Shown: piece by piece, positions 36,955 through 49,330 of the stretch
Layout of the letters: every line of letters begins with the position of its first letter
Numbering within the stretch: the stretch's first letter is position 1
Assembly: GCF_001640805.2 (NCBI RefSeq)
Contig: NC_066848.1
Location: forward strand, 7,579,526 to 7,643,525
DNA length: 64,000 nucleotides
Direction: 5' to 3'
DNA from: Lates calcarifer
Taxonomy: Eukaryota; Chordata; Actinopteri; Centropomidae
Made by a program: the position numbers and the translations under genes
Notes under the pieces: model-generated
The model's input: only the letters and a program-made list of their open reading frames with translations
What the model was told of the DNA's origin: nothing
The model's database searches: none

Positions 36955-38995
36955 AGACAGTATGCTGTATCCTTTCTTGGGACTTGGAGGACATGGGAGA
37001 GCGAGCAATACATGCAGGTGAACAGGGGAGCTATGGCTTATGTGTTCATTCAGTTTGGAAAGACTTGCTGCTGATTCAACGCTAAAACATCTTTTTGTTG
37101 AGATGGGACTGCTGAAGTGTGTTTAAAGCTTGACTCTGCAAGAGAATAGCCCTGGGATTCCTTTATGAGGAGATATATTTCTGATATATCCAAGATCTGG
37201 ACAAAAAAATCATCAGTGAATGACTGAAGTAAGTATATACATAGAAAATTATCAAATCTTGATCAGTTAAAAAAAAAAAAACAGGACACATTTTTATCTA
37301 GAATTGTCAGATAGGTTGATATAAAAATACAAGCTACAAACTTTCAACATGTTTTAAGTTGTGAAATTTTTTGAAAGAAGTAGAATGTAGTTCTTACAAA
37401 GAAATACCAACTTCCACATTTTATGAGCCCTGGCAGATTAAGCATATGAATGCTGTCATACTACTTATGCCAATCTGGTGTTTGAATGAAAGCTGTTTAA
37501 TTTAGTGCAGACTTTACAACTGAGTTCATGTCCTCATGGGGGAATTCTTGTCTAGTGACAGGCTGTAGAACTGGTTGTTTCCCAGTCCAACTGCCGGAAA
37601 GATAGGAGTTTCCTGAACGTGTTCAGGTGTGGCCTTCCTCAAAAACTTCATTGTACTCTATTGCATGTATCCTAAAAGAATGTACCCTCAAACTGAATAA
37701 ACCACAGTGAATGAGATAACATTGAGGAATTATCTCACCGTACTGTCACTGTCAATATTAACCCCAGGCCTTGAATGGGGAGTTTTTTTGACTACAGAAG
37801 TGATCCTGTTATTCAGCGGATGTCAGTTAATATCAAACTTAACTTTAGAGGGTTTGAAAATAAATCGACCAATTGTATGTCAGTAATCGCACTGTCCCAA
37901 AGTTCTCCTCTCTGGGAGTGTACTGCTATAACTGATGAGTCATTTCATGCCTTGACCAGAGCACTATCACCATGATCTGATTCAGTGCTTGCATCAGCCC
38001 AGTGGACAGACTTTCATTTCAGTGGTTGTGAAGCATTTCCAGGAATACGTAGGTTGCGAAGATGGTTGGATTCCTCGGATGACCCTGAAACTCTCCATAG
38101 GCTCTGTCTAACCACAGAGCTGGATGTGTTCGATCACAACTGAATTTTGGAGGTTTGTTTTCCACATTGGTTTTATTTCACTTACCATAAAATCCCTCTC
38201 AATCTGTTGCCAATTATTGGAAAAAAGTGGATGTTTTAAATTATATATTGCGCTACTGTATAATACAAAAGCCAGCTATTACTGATTCCTGTTTAAGATT
38301 AGCTTTAGTTGCCACTGTAATGGCCTCTTGCTCAATCTTCCAATGAAAGAAGTAGGGCTGGTGATATCATCTCATCATCACCCTGCTTTTCTTAAGAAAT
38401 AGGGATGGTCATAGGTGACTTAACCTCAATGTGCTGCTCAAAATGTTATACATCATACATCTTACACCCACTTTTGTTTTTAATTTCTGTAGTTTTAATG
38501 ACATTCTATCTATATGAATTGCTTTATTTTGGATTTGTTTCATTAAGCTGACTTGAAAAGAGTATTGTCGAAGAGTTGTGTTGAAGCATTAGACCATTCA
38601 AAGATCAAGAGGCTCCTGAAGACCAAATTTTTAAAAGTGCTCTACTATGAGAACTGAATTCCATAGATGGTGGCATCTTCAGGTGTCATCTATGGGCTCA
38701 GTTCTTTTGGCATGGTACTAATTTGTCAGCCTTACTACACCGCACCAGAAAGTGGAAATCATGACCCCGAGAAAGCATTAATACTAGTGTGGTTTACATT
38801 TGTTCCAGCATGGCTTCAGCTTACCACACATTACTTCTGTTTGTATGTTTGAGTATATTGTTACCGGTCATCAAATGATTCATAAGGAGTTTATTTGAAA
38901 TTGCATATAATATTACTGTGAGTAAAATAAACAAATTTCTGACTGTTAAGTTAATGTTAACCATATTGTATATTGCTAATAAAGTAAATCGAAGT
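36955..38995 (+). ncRNA. Putative two-exon primary transcript of miR-146
   Basis: Inferred model: exon 1 from about 36955 to 37228, ending at a consensus GTAAGTAT donor (or at 37017, donor GTGAAC). Exon 2 runs from 38493, after a long pyrimidine tract and CTGTAG acceptor, to AATAAA signals at 38926 and 38978. The miR-146 hairpin would lie inside exon 2, as it does in the mammalian MIR146A host RNA. The first exon could begin an open frame MGERAIHA, but no continuation was found, so the RNA is taken as non-coding. Confidence 0.45.
38640..38715 (+). ncRNA. mir146: microRNA precursor mir-146
   Basis: The 5' arm at 38648-38670 begins TGAGAACTGAATTCCATAGA and ends TGG, which is the fish miR-146a mature sequence as I recall it, 23 of 23 bases, and holds the family seed GAGAACU. 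The 3' arm (about 38688-38709) pairs back: CCATAGATG with CATCTATGG, and GAACTGA with TCAGTTC, separated by a small internal loop and closed by a loop of about 18 bases. miR-146 dampens Toll-like and IL-1 receptor signalling by repressing TRAF6 and IRAK1. Its place just upstream of sufu matches human MIR146B in 10q24.32. Whether it should be named a or b is left open, since the mature form looks like fish 146a but the neighbourhood is that of human MIR146B. Confidence 0.95.
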
Positions 38996-38999
38996 GAAT

Positions 39000-40440
39000 T
39001 ATTTTCCTCCGTAATTTTTAAACTCTTGAGAAATTTTGTTTGAGTTTTATTTAAGATATGGAATTCACAAAAAGGACATACATACGTACACTACATACGT
39101 AACACAACATCCTTTTTTAAGCTCTTACCCATAAACAATATGATCAGACACGACAGCCAAGATCCTTTTCAATTACAACATTACAACTACTGAAGTATAA
39201 AATAGCTAACTGTTATGTGGACTTTTAGAAGAGGAAGACTCAATCATACATAGTAATAGCAGACTAGCACTGGTTTAAACCAGTTCATTTATGGCACCTG
39301 TGTGCATTCTGGGACCCTCCTGATAGCTTCTGTTAGCCCCAGAGCAGGACTATACAGCTTTCTTCAATTCTAACCCCACCCTGGGACTGTAGCCATGGCA
39401 GTCAGTGGAAATTAAGCCACAGGGACCAAAGATGCCATAGTTGTTTAATTCAGTTTTGATCTACCACATGTATTGAACAACAGCACAAGAGAAGTACCAT
39501 AGTGGTTGTATTCCTCACCGTCATGGTTGTAAAATGGGTGGTGTTGACAGGCAGATATAGGTACTGTACCACTGCATAAAGGAAACATTCCTCTGTTGAA
39601 ACATGTATGTAATATATATCTGAGAAAGTCAAGGCGTAAAGACAAAATGGATAAAGAACGGCTGACACCCAGATGCCCAACAGGCAGGTTTAGATTATGT
39701 TTGCCTAGCATGAAACCTGCTGATTAAAAAAAAGAAAGAAAGAAAGAAAAAAAATTGCTTCATTGTCATTGCTCTACTCTTACATTCAGTATTGCGAAAG
39801 AGAGGGCAATATGACTATCTCTTATCAGGGAAGCAATGATAAAAAACACCCTCAAGTTCCTCACCTCAGCGTGTTGTTCTGCCTCGTGATAGGTGTCTGC
39901 TGATGCATATTTCTATTTTTCTGAAATAAATAAATTTCATTGAACAAATTCGCATTCATTCCTTGTTCCTTGTCATTCATGTGGGGTACAATAAGGCCTC
40001 TGTCATATGGCTTAAAGATTACAGTATCCAGGCAGCAGAAAAACAAGTAGTATAAATCAAAATCTTGATAATGAATTTCCCCTGCAGATAAACACTCTTG
40101 TGCCAACATTCAAGATATTCCAGTTTCTAATTCTATATAAATTGATTTAATGTATCTAATGTATGTGTATGTTTTTTTTTCAAAACATACATACACATAA
40201 TTTACAGCGTACAGCGGAAAGCCCAGTAATACAGTAACTGCACATTCATGGTGTCGTGATGACCTCTTGGCTATGATATCTAAATATTGATGTTGCTTAG
40301 ATTTTAGGTAGGACAGAGATTGCAGAAGGAAATACTTTCTTAACTTTTTATTTACTGATTATGATGCTTACTGAATCAGATTATAAGATATGTTTCAATT
40401 TTACAAATCAAACAGTCCAACAAGGTAGTTTAATTTATCT
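39000..40440. other. Intergenic region mir-146 to sufu
   Basis: AT-rich sequence with no recognised gene. It includes a GAAA-rich run at 39727-39752 and an imperfect hairpin around 40158-40198 made of ATGTATGTG-type repeats, which is probably simple-repeat in origin. Confidence 0.5.
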
Positions 40441-40512
40441 CTACAGCGTCTCGAGATAACTTCTGTTGTGAATTGGCGCTATATAAAAATAAATTTGACT
40501 TGACTTGACTGA
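40441..40512 (+). mobile_element. Retroposon 3' tail
   Basis: The text TCGAGATAACTTCTGTTGTG then AATTGGCGCTATATAAAAAT and tandem TTGACTTGACTTGAC is the common fish retroposon tail with its terminal short repeats. No upstream body was recognised. It is a second, inverted copy of the tail at 21614-21650. Confidence 0.6.
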
Positions 40513-40959
40513 CTCTACACATTAATGCATCAGTGTTTACGACCCGATATTGTAATATATACTACTACACTCTCACAGGCGCCATTTTAATGCGTAAAGA
40601 ATACTTTTTAGTGGCTACTCTAAGTACTTTTTGCTGATAATAAGTCTGTACTTAACTGAAGTAAAATTTAGAATGCAGCACTTAGGTGAAGTATCTTTTT
40701 AAACATTTGTATATGGCTACTTTTAAAGTAGGAACTGTACATGAAGAATCTGAATACCCCTTTGACCACTGGTTGCCTCAGCTTTCCCTGACGATCCAAC
40801 GAATTCATCATCTAGCCCCTGAAAAACCTTTGAAGTCTCGACGCTGAAATCACATCTTCCTACTAATTGATTGACAGTGTATCGGCCAATCAAAATAATC
40901 TACAAATCCACACAAACCTAAACATCCATTTTCATTGGTTATTTGCAGCCGTCAGTCAG

Positions 40960-40967
40960 TGACGTCG
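40960..40967. promoter_or_regulatory. CRE in the sufu promoter
   Basis: TGACGTCG, one base from a full CRE, lies about 240 bases upstream of the sufu ATG. CCAAT-type boxes occur near 40887 and 40980. No TATA box was seen, in keeping with a housekeeping-type promoter. Confidence 0.45.
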
Positions 40968-41208
40968 AGACCTTCGTTTAACCAATGGTTAAATTGTTTT
41001 TTGTAAAGGATGAGCAACAGGCTGGGCCCCTGCTGAGAAGAGCACAACGAGCGGAGTTAAATCTGTTTACTGTTAGACGGCATTACTAGTGTGAAGCCTC
41101 TATGGTTTAGTTTTTTCTCTGTTTTGTTAAACTGGGGGTGGGTAGAAGAAAATCACTGCATTCACATTGTTTTTAAGTAGAACAACCAGATTTGCTCGAG
41201 GCCGAGGC

Positions 41209-43615
41209 ATGGATGAGGTACGGCCTACCAGTGGTGCTCAAGCCCACGGGCTGGTGCCGCTGTTTCCTCCCGGACTGCAGGCTATCTACGGGGAATGCCG
41301 GCGACTTTACCCCGAGCAAGCCAACCCGCTTCAAGTAACAGCCATTGTAAAATACTGGTAGGTATCCTATCCTATTGTTGCTGGTCTTACATCGTAGCAG
41401 AGGCGTTCATAAGGGAGGCCTATAAGGGCTTTTATTGTTGGCACTGAGTTTGTGGAACAAGTTTATGTAGTGATGGCGAGATGTTTAGCTAACAGTTAGC
41501 TGCCAAGCTAACGTTTCAGCAAAGTAAAATCAGGAGCCACACAAGGCAAGTGCTCCTATGTTTTTTGGAGTTTGAAGATTCCGTACCAGATTAAACAGAC
41601 TTAATTAAAACACGTTGATTTGAATGTACCGCCCTAATTGTGTACAAGTTGCTGCCTTCCAGATAAGCCAACAGTCTGTACATAAGTGTACTGAAGAGTA
41701 AATGCAGTTCATTAACAGAAGAACAAATTTTGATATGGCTGATGGTTTTTAATTTTATGCTTCTCACAGGTTAGGGGGACCAGATCCATTAGACTACATC
41801 AGTATGTATAGGAATATGGGCTGTCAAGCTCAGGACATCCAGGAGCATTGGCACTATGTCAGTTTTGGACTGACTGACCTGTATGGGGATAATAGGGTTC
41901 ACGAGTAAGTACACTAATATAACAGGTTGACTTCCAGTTGCCCAGGGGAGTTGGGGCAATTTCAACACACACTTTATGGAATTAGATGAAGAGCTTCCTT
42001 CATCTCTTTCTTTTGCATTGAATACAGTGGGCCCTTAAAGAGTTGTCTTTTAACTACTAACACTGCACATAATGACCCTCTGTTATTGCTATTATTGCAC
42101 AGCGTGTACAGCATGCTGTTGATCTTGACAAGAATTTGGATTTTCACGACCTTCATGCGTGTATCAGATTCACAGGGGCAGATGGACCTAGTGGGTTTGG
42201 CTTTGAGCTCACCTTTAGACTCAAAAGAGAGGTGGGAGAGACTGCACCACCAACCTGGCCAGCTGAACTTATGCAAGGCTTGGCTCGCTATGTGTTCCAG
42301 TCAGGTAAGAGCACAGCATTTAGTGGGTGGAAAACATAAAACAAAGGGGCACTTAAGTTCATCTTTTCATGGAGTAAGCAACACATTGTAAAACACCTCA
42401 AGATCACTGCAAGTAATTTAATATTATACTCGTATTACATTATTAAAGAAATATCTATATTAGTTTGAACAAATTGTGGTCTGTTTTGCAGCAATAATAA
42501 TGAAGAAATAGGAATGCATACTTTGACGAGTGTTAGAGTGATAAGGGAGCTATTTAGATTTATTACATTAAACATGCATTTGGTATTAAGATGTAAAGGT
42601 TTCATGCTTTTCTTAGTTGAGTTTGGTTTGACTTGAATTTAGTAGTCACATTGAACAAGGATTTTGTGACATGAATTTGGGTTCTAGAAATGTAGTCATT
42701 TTATATTATTTTATAAATCTTAAGAAGGATATTTAATTAATTTAATTGATTAACCAATTACTGACAGATGAAGAGGATATGAAAAACATTGTTAGTTGCA
42801 GCTCTACATTCTTTATCCCTCACCCAGAAACATTTTGTCAAAGAGTGTAGATATGTGTTTTTCATTTAGTTACAATTTGTTCATAGACTAGTAAATGATT
42901 TATTCGCACTGGTTTTCATAGAACAACTCCCTTTTGCCTGTGGTTGCCATGCCACCTTTTCACAACATTGTGAATGTGAAGAATGTGTCCTTTGTAAAAG
43001 TAGCTTGTAATTCCACTGATACATGTAAACATGCATGAATAGAAGAGTCTGCTGTCAGCAGTGGCCTTCGGTTTCGTATACATCACTTGTGTTTGTTGGA
43101 GCTCTGGGTATTGACAGGAAGTCTAATTTCCCCTTTCTTTCCTATAACTATTTTAATAGGATTGTTTTTTATAGATGGCAAACAGGGCCATTGTTGTAGT
43201 GTGTTGATGAATGCTGTGTGTGAGAGAAATGGGTTCACACAGTTCTGAAAAGTTCTTTAAATCCTCCAGTAGTGTATGTAATGCACACATCAGAGTGCGG
43301 TTGAGAAGGGAGGGGGCATTTAAAAGCCATGCAGAAGGAGAAGAAGGCTATTCTCTCCAGGCTCCCCTCTCCTCACCACCCAGCCCTTCTCTCTGCTCTC
43401 CAGCTGGGGTCAATTTGCGCGTGGGTGGGCTGGGCCCCTGAGCTAAATGGATGCTGATTCCTGGCCATCTTCCCCCTCGCTTTTCTCCTGCAGCAAATCT
43501 GGACTGAGTGGATATTACCTCCCAAGCAGACAGATTCCTCAGATGAAAATGTAGTTTTTATGTTTTTCTTGCCACGTTTAGTTTTTGATATCTCTCTCTC
43601 TCTCCCTCCCTCCCT

Positions 43616-43671
<56 letters not shown>

Positions 43672-46600
43672 CCTCCCTCCCTCCCTCTCTTACTCTGATT
43701 CCCTCACTGCTCTGCGTCCCCTCTTTTCCTGTGACTGTAAGTTTTCCCCAGAAATTCTGTGCTGTCAAATAATAAAAGGTACTTTTTACAGCTGGTTGAT
43801 CGTACAGGCCCAAATGCACTTGAGAGACTGTGTATTCTTGACAACTTAGAACAGCCCATTTTGTCATACTCATAATTAATGCCTCCCGTTGTTCTCTCTT
43901 CTATAGAAAACACATTTTGTAGTGGCGACCATGTATCGTGGCACAATCCACTAGACAACAGTGAATCTCGTATCCAGCATATGTTGCTTACAGAGGACCC
44001 ACAGATGCAACCAATTCAAACGCCATTTGGCACAGTGAGCTTTCTCCAGGTAAACTCAAAACACAGTGTCAGTAACTTCACATCATGCACTTTTGGGATC
44101 TTTTTCCCCAATAAATTAAAGCAGACATCAGGCAACCGTAATGGTCTTGGACTGTGGATCTGGTCAAAGCATGGATTAGCATTAGAGGAGATAAGGATGA
44201 TGAAAATCTTTGCCTAATCTATTAAAACTCTAATCAAAATTTTGGAGCTTAACAGTGTTTGTACATTCGTCTTTCCTTTAAGTTTAAGAAGTGTAAGTTC
44301 ATTCAATCATTTCTATGGCAACAGGAGACTGCCAGATCAACAGTGTTCAGCCTGTTGTCTTGTGTTCCCTCTGCATCAAGTCACATCGGCTGAATTTGTT
44401 AAATTAATACATTATTGTACAGCTGACTAAACCCAGTGTGACATTTAGTCAGTGTTACATAATGGTACCAAACTATATTAGAAATGCTGAAGCAGCCACA
44501 GTATACTCACTTTAACTAACTTTTAACAATGTGTCTTCCACAACATGATAAACAGCAACATTTGTACAACTTGGAGATTTAATCAAAATAATGGCAGCAA
44601 CAATACAAAGAAGTGCTCAGAAAGTAAAATGATAGTAGACCACCCCCTCTCATACTCTGCACTGTCTCCTATAGATTGTGGGTGTATGTACGGAGGAGCT
44701 ACAGGCTGCCCAACAGTGGAACGGCCAAGGCATCCTGGAGCTGATGCGTGGAGTCAGAGTGTGAGTGGATGCTGTGTATTAGCACATGGTTCGGCCAGAT
44801 CTGTTGCTTGGAGTAAAGAGCGTGGTTACTTGTTCATTTATTAACTGTGTACGTTTTACTCAATGTTAATAATGACTGCAACTAATGTTGATGATTATCC
44901 TTTGTACAGAGCTGGTGGCCCCTGGCTCATCACAGACATGAGGAGAGGGGAAACCATTTTTGACATTGATCCACACCTACAAGTAAGGCTTTACTAAGTA
45001 CTCGCACTCAGTTTACACTGTGCTGTCTTTATATGGTGAGAGATAAGGGGCGATCTTATGTTACACAGCTGCTAGGTGCTTGTGTATCATACATTTTAGG
45101 TAAACGTCATTCTTTTGTTTTCTGTTTTCAGGAGCACTAATGCAGCTCCAGATGTATTATATGGAAATGATGCACTATTTTCAACAAATTCATTGTGTAA
45201 CATCAGTCAGCTGTTATGTTGTGCAAGGGGTTTATGTGAAGCTCTGTGACTGGATAGATGGGCAGTAAAGGGAATTGGGTGAAAAAGTTGAGCTACATTG
45301 TAAAGAGTTAAGTTTAAAGTGACCTAAAGGAAACCTATTGTCCATATATAAAGATATAAATAGATTCCATTGCCAACTGGAACTGGCCTGGAACAGGTCA
45401 AGGATTTGTCCTGGATATCAGAAGCAATCTGATTCTTTTTAAAGGGAACCTCTTGTATGTAGTTTATTTTACAGCAACTGCAAATTTTGGCACCCCATGA
45501 TTGTGCAAAAATCTTTGCAGTGTCCTCTCATTTCTGAAAATGTTAACATTATGTGTGTTTAATGTGAGCTAGTGTTAATGATTGCGTATGTTTCTTGCTC
45601 ATCTAAGCAGGAGAGAGTGGACCAGGGTATTGAGACAGAGGGCTCTAACCTGAGTGGTGTCAGTGCCAAGTGTGTGTGGGATGATCTGAGTCGACCACCC
45701 GAGGATGAGGAGGACAGCCGATCCATCTGTATAGGATCACAGCCACGCAGGCTCTCAGACAAAGGTATGCCAAGTCCCAAAGGAACAAAAAGAGTAGATC
45801 CTCTAATTAAGACTGAGCAGATCCAAGAATGTTTAACCAATCTGTACACAGGAGTTCTGGTTTCATGCTGTCAGCAATGCATGGTGGGATAATTCCATGC
45901 TGATCTTTGTCTGTGTGTTGACAGACACAGAGCAGATCAGGGAGACCCTGAGAAAAGGACTGGAATTTAACAGCAAGGCAGCACTACCACCCATCAACAG
46001 CCAGAGACAGAGCCATGAGAGACCTCAGTGAGTGTTCCTCCCACATACTAACACACACACATTAACATGGGTTCAGCTCAGCACAAGGGTTGCACCGGGA
46101 TAACTCCCTACACCGTGTGCAGTGACTCACGGCGCATGTGATATCTGAACTGTTATAACATATTGTTTCTTAGCTACCAGCATAATATAGTGTTTTGTCA
46201 CCATCCTGTTGCTATTTTTCGCTGGAAGTCGTTGCATCTTCTGCAGAGTCAGGTAACAGTTCTATGAGAGGAGTTGTGAAATCTGTGTCTGTATGTTCCC
46301 ATATACAGACATAAGCCAGTTGCTGTTTTTCCACAGACACTCTTGTTGTGTATTGTGCCATTTCAGACTTCCTCACTTACCTTGTTCCTCTACCTTTCCT
46401 CTCTTTTCTTAATCTGTTTCTCAGGAGTCGGAAGGACAGTTTGGAGAGTGAGAGTTCAGCAGCCATTGTTCCACATGAGTTGGTCCGAACACGTCAGTTG
46501 GAGAGTGTCCATCTGAAATTCAACCAAGAATCAGGCACGCTGCTGCCCCTCTGCTTACGGTACGGCACCATTATCTCTCTTACATCCACTCATGATATTT

Positions 46601-48293
46601 ATCCTTTTGGAACATCTGTAAGACAGACAGATGAAAAATAGTTGAAACATTTGTGTTGGAAGGGTGTGGCAGAATGTCTTAATAAAACCAGAACAAAAAC
46701 ACCAGTTTCTCAGATGTTCAAAAGGGGCTTTCTGCAAGTCGGCCCCAAATTGGATATGTCTCCTCATACTTTTACTTTGATGCTACTTCAAACTGTCAAA
46801 AAATAAAAAGCTAGTTATTAAAATGTCCAGTGCTATTTTTAGTAAATCTAAGTTTCAAAGTAAACATAAATCTAACCTGTGACATTACACATTTGTTGCT
46901 GGTCACTGAGAGGGTAAGGACAAGTTATTACATGATATGTAATATGGTGACAAAACAGCAGTTTGCAGGATCTTAAAATTTGTTTTATGGCTTTCTCTGA
47001 TGCACTCTGTGTGTTGTGGAATGTACACACCTGTGGCTGATAACTACCTGGCCTTGGTTTTCACTTTTATTTAGAACATTATTTTGGAATTTGTGTACTG
47101 AAGCAATTACTGTCCAACAGGAACTGTAAGGTTTTTATAAATGCCCCTCTGCACAGACAGGAGACAAGGATGAACCCATTTTATGTAATCTCTGTCTGAG
47201 GAAAGAACAAGACTGGAGTTAGTTTACAGAGAGACCTTTGTGTGAGAGAGGGAGAGATGTGCTGTAAGTTAAGAGTGAGAACACGGTGTAAAGGGCCCGA
47301 TTATGTGATATTGGCATACAGCATGATTACGTCAGATGTGACTTTTAATATCCAAAAAGGTTGTGAAAATAGGTGAGAATTTCACACATGCAGCAGCCCC
47401 AACCAGACCCACATTAAGATGTCTCTGTCATATTAAAGACTGCATATAAATTTTCATCACTAACCCATTTTCTTTGTTAATTAAGATGACTGAATTTATT
47501 GCTAAGCTACTTTATGTGTAGTTGCTACAAATGACATTTACTTATCACACTTAAATGCAAATATCTAGAAAAAACAGACCGGTTTTATTAGTATCTGTCT
47601 TGATTTATTGTGAAATACTTAACTGTCTCCACATGTCTGTAGTTACTCTGGGAAACTGGCACAAGTCTATAAAGTCTAAAATGCTTGTGATGAAAGGAGA
47701 TGTATTAGAAATATTCTTTTATGGCTAAAATAAATAAAACCACACACTGATGTGCTTATAATTATCTTTGTAGCTCATACTGTACTGTATTTAATCTTTT
47801 ACAGGGGCCGGTTGCTACACGGGAGACATTTCACATACAAAAGTATCAATGGAGACACAGCCATTACATTTGTGTCTACAGGAGTTGAAGGAGCTTTTGC
47901 TACTGAAGAGCATCCATATGCAGCCCATGGCCCCTGGCTTCAGGTATACACACACACAGACTCACACATTAACTCAGTTTCCATGTGATGCTTTTATATT
48001 TAATGCATGTGTTGGACTTTCTGCTCTCTCTGTATAGATATTGTTGACTGAGGAGTTTGTGGAGCAAATGCTTGGGGATTTACAGGAACTTAATACTCGT
48101 GAAGAGGTAAGGAAAAAGCCCCTGTGTTTTAACTTTTATTTTCAGTTTTGTTATGTTCAACTGCCTGCCTGTATAACCTTGCATATCCTTTCATTTTGTG
48201 TAGACAAAGTTACCAAAGGAGTACAGTTGGCCAGAAAAGAAGCTGAAGATCTCTGTCCTACCAGACTCTGTGTTTGACAATCCACTGCAGTGA
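41209..48293 (+). CDS. sufu: Suppressor of fused homolog (Sufu)
   Basis: Sufu binds GLI transcription factors and is the main intracellular brake on Hedgehog signalling. Twelve exons: 41209-41357, 41770-41904, 42168-42304, 43907-44049, 44675-44760, 44910-44982, 45611-45764, 45925-46027, 46425-46559, 47805-47943, 48038-48106 and 48204-48293; 1413 bases, 470 residues, no frame break (human 484). Landmarks are LFPPGLQAIYGECRRLYPEQ, KYWLGGPDPLDY, SGFGFELTFRLKRE, NTFCSGDHVSWHNPLDN, AGGPWLITDMRRGETIF, RLLHGRHFTYKS and FATEEHPYAAHGPWLQ. The serine pair equivalent to human Ser342/Ser346 (QSRKDSLES) and the lysine in GVSAKC (human Lys257) are kept. The N-terminal alanine/proline stretch of human is shorter. 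The start is the only in-frame ATG; an upstream open extension has no ATG. Confidence 0.97.
42305..43906 (+). other. Intron 3 of sufu
   Basis: A 1.6 kb intron. It contains a 100-base pyrimidine tract of TC and CCCT units at 43589-43689. The long serine/leucine or arginine/glutamate frames across that tract are low-complexity artefacts. Confidence 0.85.
43589..43689. repeat. Polypyrimidine (TC/CCCT)n tract
   Basis: About 100 bases of pure pyrimidine built of CT dinucleotides flanked by CCCT tetranucleotides. Such mirror-like homopyrimidine runs can form triplex (H-DNA) structures. Confidence 0.9.
46560..47804 (+). other. Intron 9 of sufu
   Basis: A 1.2 kb intron with a GTACGG donor and TTTTACAG acceptor. 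No feature was recognised within it. Confidence 0.85.
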
Positions 48294-49048
48294 GACAGAG
48301 ACACTAAATCACTAGAAAATACCTACAAAAATACCTGCAGACACACACTTCCAGAGTGGACTATCATAAACAGAAGCCCTCCCAGAACATGCAACGACCC
48401 TGAGCTGTCAGGGCACGTAGATAATGTTGCTCCCACACTGGGCAACCTGAGACTGTTTCATCCCTGAAGATGATATGAAGACTTGACTGTTACTGCCTTC
48501 TCAGACCTGCCCCATTGTTTACAACATTTCTCTGAGGTTTGAACACTTTTGACAGTCTCAAACCAGCTTCAAACCAGCCTGTCCAGATGGTTGACCTGTT
48601 AGAACAATCATTATAGGTGACACACTACACTAGCTCCAGGGCAAAACAGGATGTTGTCATTCCTCCAGTAAGGCCTGCCAGGTCCAAAAAAGACCTCAGA
48701 AATGCAGTTGAGTGTGCTTCCTGTGATCACCAGAAAAAATGTCCCAAGCAGTAACTGGGTTGGGTTTTCAAAAACTATTTCTATTTATTCCAGTGGCCTT
48801 AAAAAGGGCTGAAAAGTCAAATATTGAACCATTTTATCAGTATTGTTTTCAATTGAGCTAATGTTTATAGTATTTACAAATGCTGGACATTTTTCTCTTG
48901 TTGTGTTTGTGGTCATACCAAAGTTATAACTGTTGGCAGTCTGCTGCCAGTGCTGTCTGTCTCAAATGTTATATGATTCTGTAATGATGACTTAACAGGA
49001 TAAACTATTAGTAACTGCTTTTCACTGCCTGTTTGTTTGGGATAACCA

Positions 49049-49054
49049 AATAAA
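49049..49054 (+). other. Candidate poly(A) signal of sufu
   Basis: AATAAA 756 bases past the stop. Further AATAAA hexamers at about 49704 and 49849 could give longer 3' UTRs. Confidence 0.55.
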
Positions 49055-49299
49055 CATCAGAATTTTTGGCAAATGCTGCAGGTAGAACCACCTCTATCCC
49101 CCGCGCCAAGAACATGACTCCTGTATTGAGTAATATTTTTTGAATGTGTCTTCTTTCAATTTTCTCATGCTTGATGATGCATATCTTACAATTACAAAAT
49201 CAAAACCATCAAGTCCGTTGTAAAAGTTCCAAGACTAGGAATCTGTGTTCAGTGTCTTCTCTCGAGTGCTGTCTCTAGTGGCCATTGAAATATAAAATG

Positions 49300-49330
<31 letters not shown>

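Noticed and set aside
40158..40198. Hairpin of ATGTATGTG and CATACATAC words
   Set aside because: The arms are simple repeats with mismatches and a T-run loop. It looks like a degenerate microsatellite rather than a structured RNA.
41167..41208. Upstream in-frame extension of sufu
   Set aside because: It opens with TTG and has no ATG. Human SUFU begins at the equivalent of MDEVRP.
43373..43873. 166-codon minus-strand frame rich in Arg/Glu/Gly
   Set aside because: It is the translation of the pyrimidine microsatellite inside sufu intron 3. Low complexity, no homology.
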